Positions 60,790 to 64,000 of a stretch of 64,000 nt of DNA are shown here, piece after piece. The translations under genes and the position numbers were made by a program. The DNA is from G963664115 sp965263045 (lineage in GTDB: Bacteria > Acidobacteriota > Terriglobia > 20CM-2-55-15): the NCBI GenBank assembly GCA_965263045.1, contig CBDHGK010000023.1:1-64000 (forward strand). Direction: 5' to 3'. A model generated the notes under the pieces. It saw only the letters and a list, made by a program, of their open reading frames with translations. It did not search any database and had not been told where the DNA came from. Position 1 is the first letter of the stretch, and each line of letters begins with the position of its first letter.

Positions 60790-61758
60790 TCATTCCGGAA
60801 TCTCGTAGAGGTCCACACCCTCCGGATAAATCCGACGGGACCGCCATATCTCGAACGTGTCAATCCGGATGTTGTAGGGCAAAGGTTTTGCCAGCATGTC
60901 CTTCAACTCCTGCCAGCGCCGCACGGTGTTGGGCTGGCCCCCGTAGCGCGCGAAAATCTTGGAATCGAAGGTATCGATGCCCCGGGAAAGCGCGTCGAGT
61001 TCCTCCCGCAATTCCGCCTCCCGGTAGTCCCCGGCCCGGATGCCATCCCGATCCCGCGCCCATCCGTTCAACACAGCCCGGGCGCGTTTGTCGGCGTCAG
61101 GGGTGACGCCGATTGCGGCCACATGAATCTTGATCCCTCGGTGCCGCAATCGGGCCCAAAGATGCTCATGCGCCTGGCCCCAATACCGCATTTCGGTGGC
61201 GGTCTCGTTTCCAGGATCGACATAGACAAACGTGCAGGTCGGCCCGCCCGCAAAGGGCAATTTCAGGTGGAAATACCGGGCGACGCACCCGGCCGCTCCG
61301 CCGTAAATCCGATGCGGCAGCCGATTGTGCGGCACGCCGTAATGCGTACAGAACCGAACCTTCTCATCCTCGGTCGGGAGCCATTCCAGCTCCGGGCGCT
61401 CGATAACGTAATCGAGCGACAGGAGCCGCCGGAGATAGACCGACAGGCCGGCGTTTCTTCGGTGCCGGATGTCGGGAACCCCCAGCTCCCGGTAGATGCT
61501 CTTGTGGGTGATCCGGCAGACTCGCGTGCGGTTCCTGGTGCTGATGACGGGAATGGCCTCGTCCACGGCAAAGTTCAGATCCACGAGACTCTGAACGAAG
61601 CGCGTGGCCTGGCTGCGATGCACATTGAAATAATCGGCGTATTGCGTGCGGGTGAACATGCCGCTGTTGAGGCAGACCATCGCAACCCACTCGGTGTCTT
61701 CCTGGCTCCACCCGAACGGTTTGAGTGCTTCTTCCCGGCCACGCAGATGAGCAATCAT
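60790..61758 (-). CDS. winged-helix-like protein inside the transfer cluster
   Basis: A 322-residue soluble protein. The N-terminal half has a helix-turn-helix look (MFTRTQYADYFNVHRSQATR, FVQSLVDLNFAVDEAIPVIS) and RVCRITHKSIYRELGVPD, reminiscent of replication-relaxation-type proteins. A middle domain (YFHLKLPFAGGPTCTFVYVD) and a C-terminal helical part follow. Its ATG overlaps the trbF stop by four bases, so it belongs to the transfer operon. It may bind the repeat cluster just downstream. Family assignment is tentative. Confidence 0.5.
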   Translation of the reverse strand: MIAHLRGREEALKPFGWSQEDTEWVAMVCLNSGMFTRTQYADYFNVHRSQATRFVQSLVDLNFAVDEAIPVISTRNRTRVCRITHKSIYRELGVPDIRHRRNAGLSVYLRRLLSLDYVIERPELEWLPTEDEKVRFCTHYGVPHNRLPHRIYGGAAGCVARYFHLKLPFAGGPTCTFVYVDPGNETATEMRYWGQAHEHLWARLRHRGIKIHVAAIGVTPDADKRARAVLNGWARDRDGIRAGDYREAELREELDALSRGIDTFDSKIFARYGGQPNTVRRWQELKDMLAKPLPYNIRIDTFEIWRSRRIYPEGVDLYEIPE

Positions 61759-62432
61759 GGCGTCTCGGTGATAAGGGTTCTGTCGGTTTCGAGGTATGTG
61801 ACCTGGATGCCCATCGGGTTAAAAATGACCAGGTCGGCCGGTATGACCGGCATGAAAACAAACTGCATCGTGGCGGTCCATTGTTCCCTGGAAACCTCGC
61901 GCTCCTGTTGGGTGCGGACAAGGACAAAGTCGGCGACCGCACCGTGCGGCTCGGTCGGATTGGCCTGAATCCGAAGGATGACATTCTCGACCCGGAGTTC
62001 TTCCAGGGTGATCCCGGCGGCCAGCATTGCAATTTCCTCGTTGTTGGCGGTGAAGGCCGCGTTGGCCAGACCGGTGCTGAGAAACCGGAGGCTGCGCGGC
62101 CAGTATTCCTGGACCGTCGGCCGCCGCCGGCCGAAATGGTCATGGAGAAAGCGGTTGAGAAAATACTTGGTGGTGGGGTCGCGTGGATCGGCCTGGGCCT
62201 GGACCGCCTCATAGGCCAGGGCTTCGGCCCGGCCGACTTCATCCACTCGAACGACAATCGGACGCGGCGGCTCGACCGAAGACAGGCGCACCACGGCGAT
62301 GGTCACGCATAAAAGCAGCACGCCGAGGACGATGGTGAACACGCGCAGGTGACGGTTCGAGTGGATCGTCTCGCCCCATATCTCGGCGTATTGTTTTCCG
62401 GCATCGGATGCGTTGTCTTTGGGTTTTGCCAC
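61755..62432 (-). CDS. trbF: TrbF/VirB8 conjugation protein
   Basis: A 225-residue bitopic protein of the VirB8 fold. A short cytoplasmic start is followed by one helix (LRVFTIVLGVLLLCVTIAVV, about residues 29-48). The periplasmic domain includes YFLNRFLHDHFGRRRPTVQE and the closing FNPMGIQVTYLETDRTL typical of TrbF. It assembles with the inner-membrane channel. It starts five bases after the trbL stop. Confidence 0.88.
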   Translation of the reverse strand: MAKPKDNASDAGKQYAEIWGETIHSNRHLRVFTIVLGVLLLCVTIAVVRLSSVEPPRPIVVRVDEVGRAEALAYEAVQAQADPRDPTTKYFLNRFLHDHFGRRRPTVQEYWPRSLRFLSTGLANAAFTANNEEIAMLAAGITLEELRVENVILRIQANPTEPHGAVADFVLVRTQQEREVSREQWTATMQFVFMPVIPADLVIFNPMGIQVTYLETDRTLITETP

Positions 62433-62437
62433 GACGT

Positions 62438-63439
62438 TTATACCCCCTTGAATTTAGAAAGGCTCTGCCCGGCCTGGCCGATCATGCCCATGATTCCCCC
62501 GCCCGCACCGCCGCCGGTGATTTGTGAGGCGAGCTGGCCGATCATGAGTGAGGACAGGAGCCCGGCAATCGTGAGAGGCACGATGCTTAAAAACCAGGCG
62601 GTGCTATGCCAGAGCATGTTTGTGTCGGGCGGTGGACCATTCACAATGGCATTCATCCAACCGATACTCGCCGCGAGGAACACCCGCATCAGCGCCGCTG
62701 CTATCGCGCCATAGAGGGTGTAGGTGAACATGCTCTTGAACCACCCCCAGAACAGGAAGGCGAGGGGCTCGACCAGGAGGAAAGGAATGAAGAGCGGCCC
62801 GAGGATCAGCAGGACCCCGAGGGCGAGCTGTGCCCATAGAACCTGTGCCATTGAAACGCCATAAATCACGACGAGGCACAGGAGAATGAACAAAAGAAAT
62901 AGCTCGAAGATGATGGTGTGGATAAAGGACATGAGCAGGTAGGAGAGGTCGGTCAGGCCATTGATAAGCATGTCCATTATCCCGCCCCCTGTCCCCAGCT
63001 CCATCGACTGTGCGCGAGCGAAGAGATTTTGAGAAAGCTGCGAGAATGTGACAAGGAAATCCTCGCCGGTATTCTGAATCAAGATGAGCTGAAGCCACTG
63101 CCCACCGTCAGTGATGGCCTCTGTAAAAGAGCGGGTCGATCCGGGAAGCGGATCGTGATAGAAGGTGAGCATTGCCCACGGAAACCAGAGGGCGATGACG
63201 ACTCGAACAATGTCCCACGGACGAAAGTCTCCGGTAAAAGCGATCCGCAATCCGGTCCAGACAATCAGAATGGCGGCCAGACCGCGCCAAAGGTCCAGCC
63301 CTGCGGCGTGGACTTGCGGCGCGGCTGCAAGAATCACCTGTTCCATGATGCCGGAAACAACGGTCGCGGGGTCCGGAGCCGCGGCCGGATCGGTCGGGAT
63401 GGTGGGGACAAGCTGGAGCATCATCGCGGGCGTCATCAT
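62438..63439 (-). CDS. trbL: TrbL/VirB6 polytopic membrane protein
   Basis: A 333-residue inner-membrane channel component. Several hydrophobic helices are visible (LAAILIVWTGLRIAFTG, IFELFLLFILLCLVVIYGV, LALGVLLILGPLFIPFLLV, STAWFLSIVPLTIAGLLSSL) and the C-terminus is Gly-rich (GGGAGGGIMGMIGQAG), as in TrbL. The ATG at 63439 (or 63436) overlaps the end of trbJ. It is shorter than IncP TrbL but complete in frame. Confidence 0.85.
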   Translation of the reverse strand: MMTPAMMLQLVPTIPTDPAAAPDPATVVSGIMEQVILAAAPQVHAAGLDLWRGLAAILIVWTGLRIAFTGDFRPWDIVRVVIALWFPWAMLTFYHDPLPGSTRSFTEAITDGGQWLQLILIQNTGEDFLVTFSQLSQNLFARAQSMELGTGGGIMDMLINGLTDLSYLLMSFIHTIIFELFLLFILLCLVVIYGVSMAQVLWAQLALGVLLILGPLFIPFLLVEPLAFLFWGWFKSMFTYTLYGAIAAALMRVFLAASIGWMNAIVNGPPPDTNMLWHSTAWFLSIVPLTIAGLLSSLMIGQLASQITGGGAGGGIMGMIGQAGQSLSKFKGV

Positions 63440-64000
63440 GGTCGTCGGTTCCCGCCCAGGCCGTCCGGGATCTGAAAGCCGCCATACATGGATTGGATTC
63501 TCTGATCGGCCGCGGCGGCTATGGTTGCCTGTTCCTCGGCCCACTGCGCTTCAAGAGCGGCACGATCGGCCAGCCGGCGCGCCGCATACCCCCGCCGGAG
63601 TTCCTCTTGGCGAAAACGAGACGCCGCGTCCTGGGTTGCGGCGGCGGCGCGGCTGCGTCCAATTCCGATCAGGGTGCGGATTTCGGCGAGCGAGCCGAGA
63701 ACATCGCCCTCGGTGAGCGCCGCCGATGAGCGGTTCGGCCCGCCGGTATAGGGGTCCGTATCAATCCGCTCCCCGATGCGGCCCAAGGCCGCGGTGGTGG
63801 CCTGCTGGACTGCGACCAGGTCGGCCCCGGCGTCGGCCCTGGCTCCGGCATATTCCAGGCTGCGATCGGCGTAGTCGCGCCGGCGCTGAAAAACGGCCAC
63901 CGCTCGATCGGCGCTGCCCGGGTAGACGTTCCGAATATCGGCCTCGGTGACGGTGTCGGCGGCTCCCAACACGTCACGCCAGCTCCGACTGAACGACTCC
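63436..64000 (-). CDS. trbJ: TrbJ/VirB5-like protein, 5' end beyond window
   Basis: The frame is open to the window edge (about 187 visible codons). It is highly helical and Ala/Arg/Gln-rich, with SWRDVLGAADTVTEADIRNV, YPGSADRAVAVFQRRRDYAD and a heptad-like tail (YAARRLADRAALEAQWAEEQ). Position directly before trbL matches the trbJ-trbK-trbL order of Trb clusters, where TrbJ is the VirB5-like pilus-tip protein. The signal peptide would lie outside the window. Confidence 0.65.
   Translation of the reverse strand, partial: ESFSRSWRDVLGAADTVTEADIRNVYPGSADRAVAVFQRRRDYADRSLEYAGARADAGADLVAVQQATTAALGRIGERIDTDPYTGGPNRSSAALTEGDVLGSLAEIRTLIGIGRSRAAAATQDAASRFRQEELRRGYAARRLADRAALEAQWAEEQATIAAAADQRIQSMYGGFQIPDGLGGNRRP

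Overview
The window looks like part of a mosaic conjugative plasmid, or a plasmid-derived island, from a Gram-negative bacterium. It carries two exported beta-barrel-like proteins, a TonB-type remnant, a Trb-type conjugation cluster, a ParA/ParG-like partition pair, two RepA-family initiators and two iteron arrays. The species cannot be fixed from sequence alone; Pseudomonadota or Acidobacteriota-like hosts are plausible. No rRNA, tRNA or CRISPR array was seen.

Layout. 0-3.5 kb: a DinJ-YafQ toxin-antitoxin pair, an EXLDI/DUF4258-like gene pair and a putative nuclease. 3.7-14 kb: a pile-up of insertion sequences (IS21, IS1634, IS5, IS1182 and relics of IS1 and IS21 type) in and around broken host genes. 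14.3-17.4 kb: exported beta-barrel proteins and decayed fragments (TonB domain, serine recombinase, IS6). 17.4-22.3 kb: a two-gene unit of a very large kinase + P-loop ATPase + CARF-like protein and a DeoA-like nucleoside phosphorylase; I do not know a described system with this composition. 23.2-26.8 kb: a restriction-modification-like operon of cytosine methylase, MORC/GHKL ATPase with nuclease tail, and Vsr-type endonuclease. 27-34 kb: an ImuC/DnaE2 relic, a Tn3-like mini-element nested in an IS3 relic, a nuclease-like protein, an AIPR protein, an IS3 copy and an IS6 fragment. 34-46 kb: a seven-gene operon of HTH regulator, EndoIII-like glycosylase fused to cytosine methylase, two GHKL ATPase proteins, Z1 ATPase, DUF4420 nuclease and AIPR protein.

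46.7-51 kb is a plasmid backbone: a MITE, parA, parG-like gene, repA, a second repA tail and an iteron origin with a DnaA box. 51.6-55.7 kb holds an IS1380 element and unassigned cargo. 56-64 kb is a second backbone: iterons, repA, trbB, traG, an unusual repeat-rich gap, a winged-helix-like gene, trbF, trbL and trbJ, which runs off the window.

How the genes fit together: the conjugation and replication genes make the DNA mobile. The cargo is dominated by anti-invader functions, with two independent methylase/GHKL-ATPase modules, two AIPR proteins and several PD-(D/E)XK-like nucleases. Each methylase module carries its own mismatch-repair-type enzyme, Vsr in one and an EndoIII-like domain in the other. 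Dense IS insertion explains most broken genes, and several insertions can be undone on paper.
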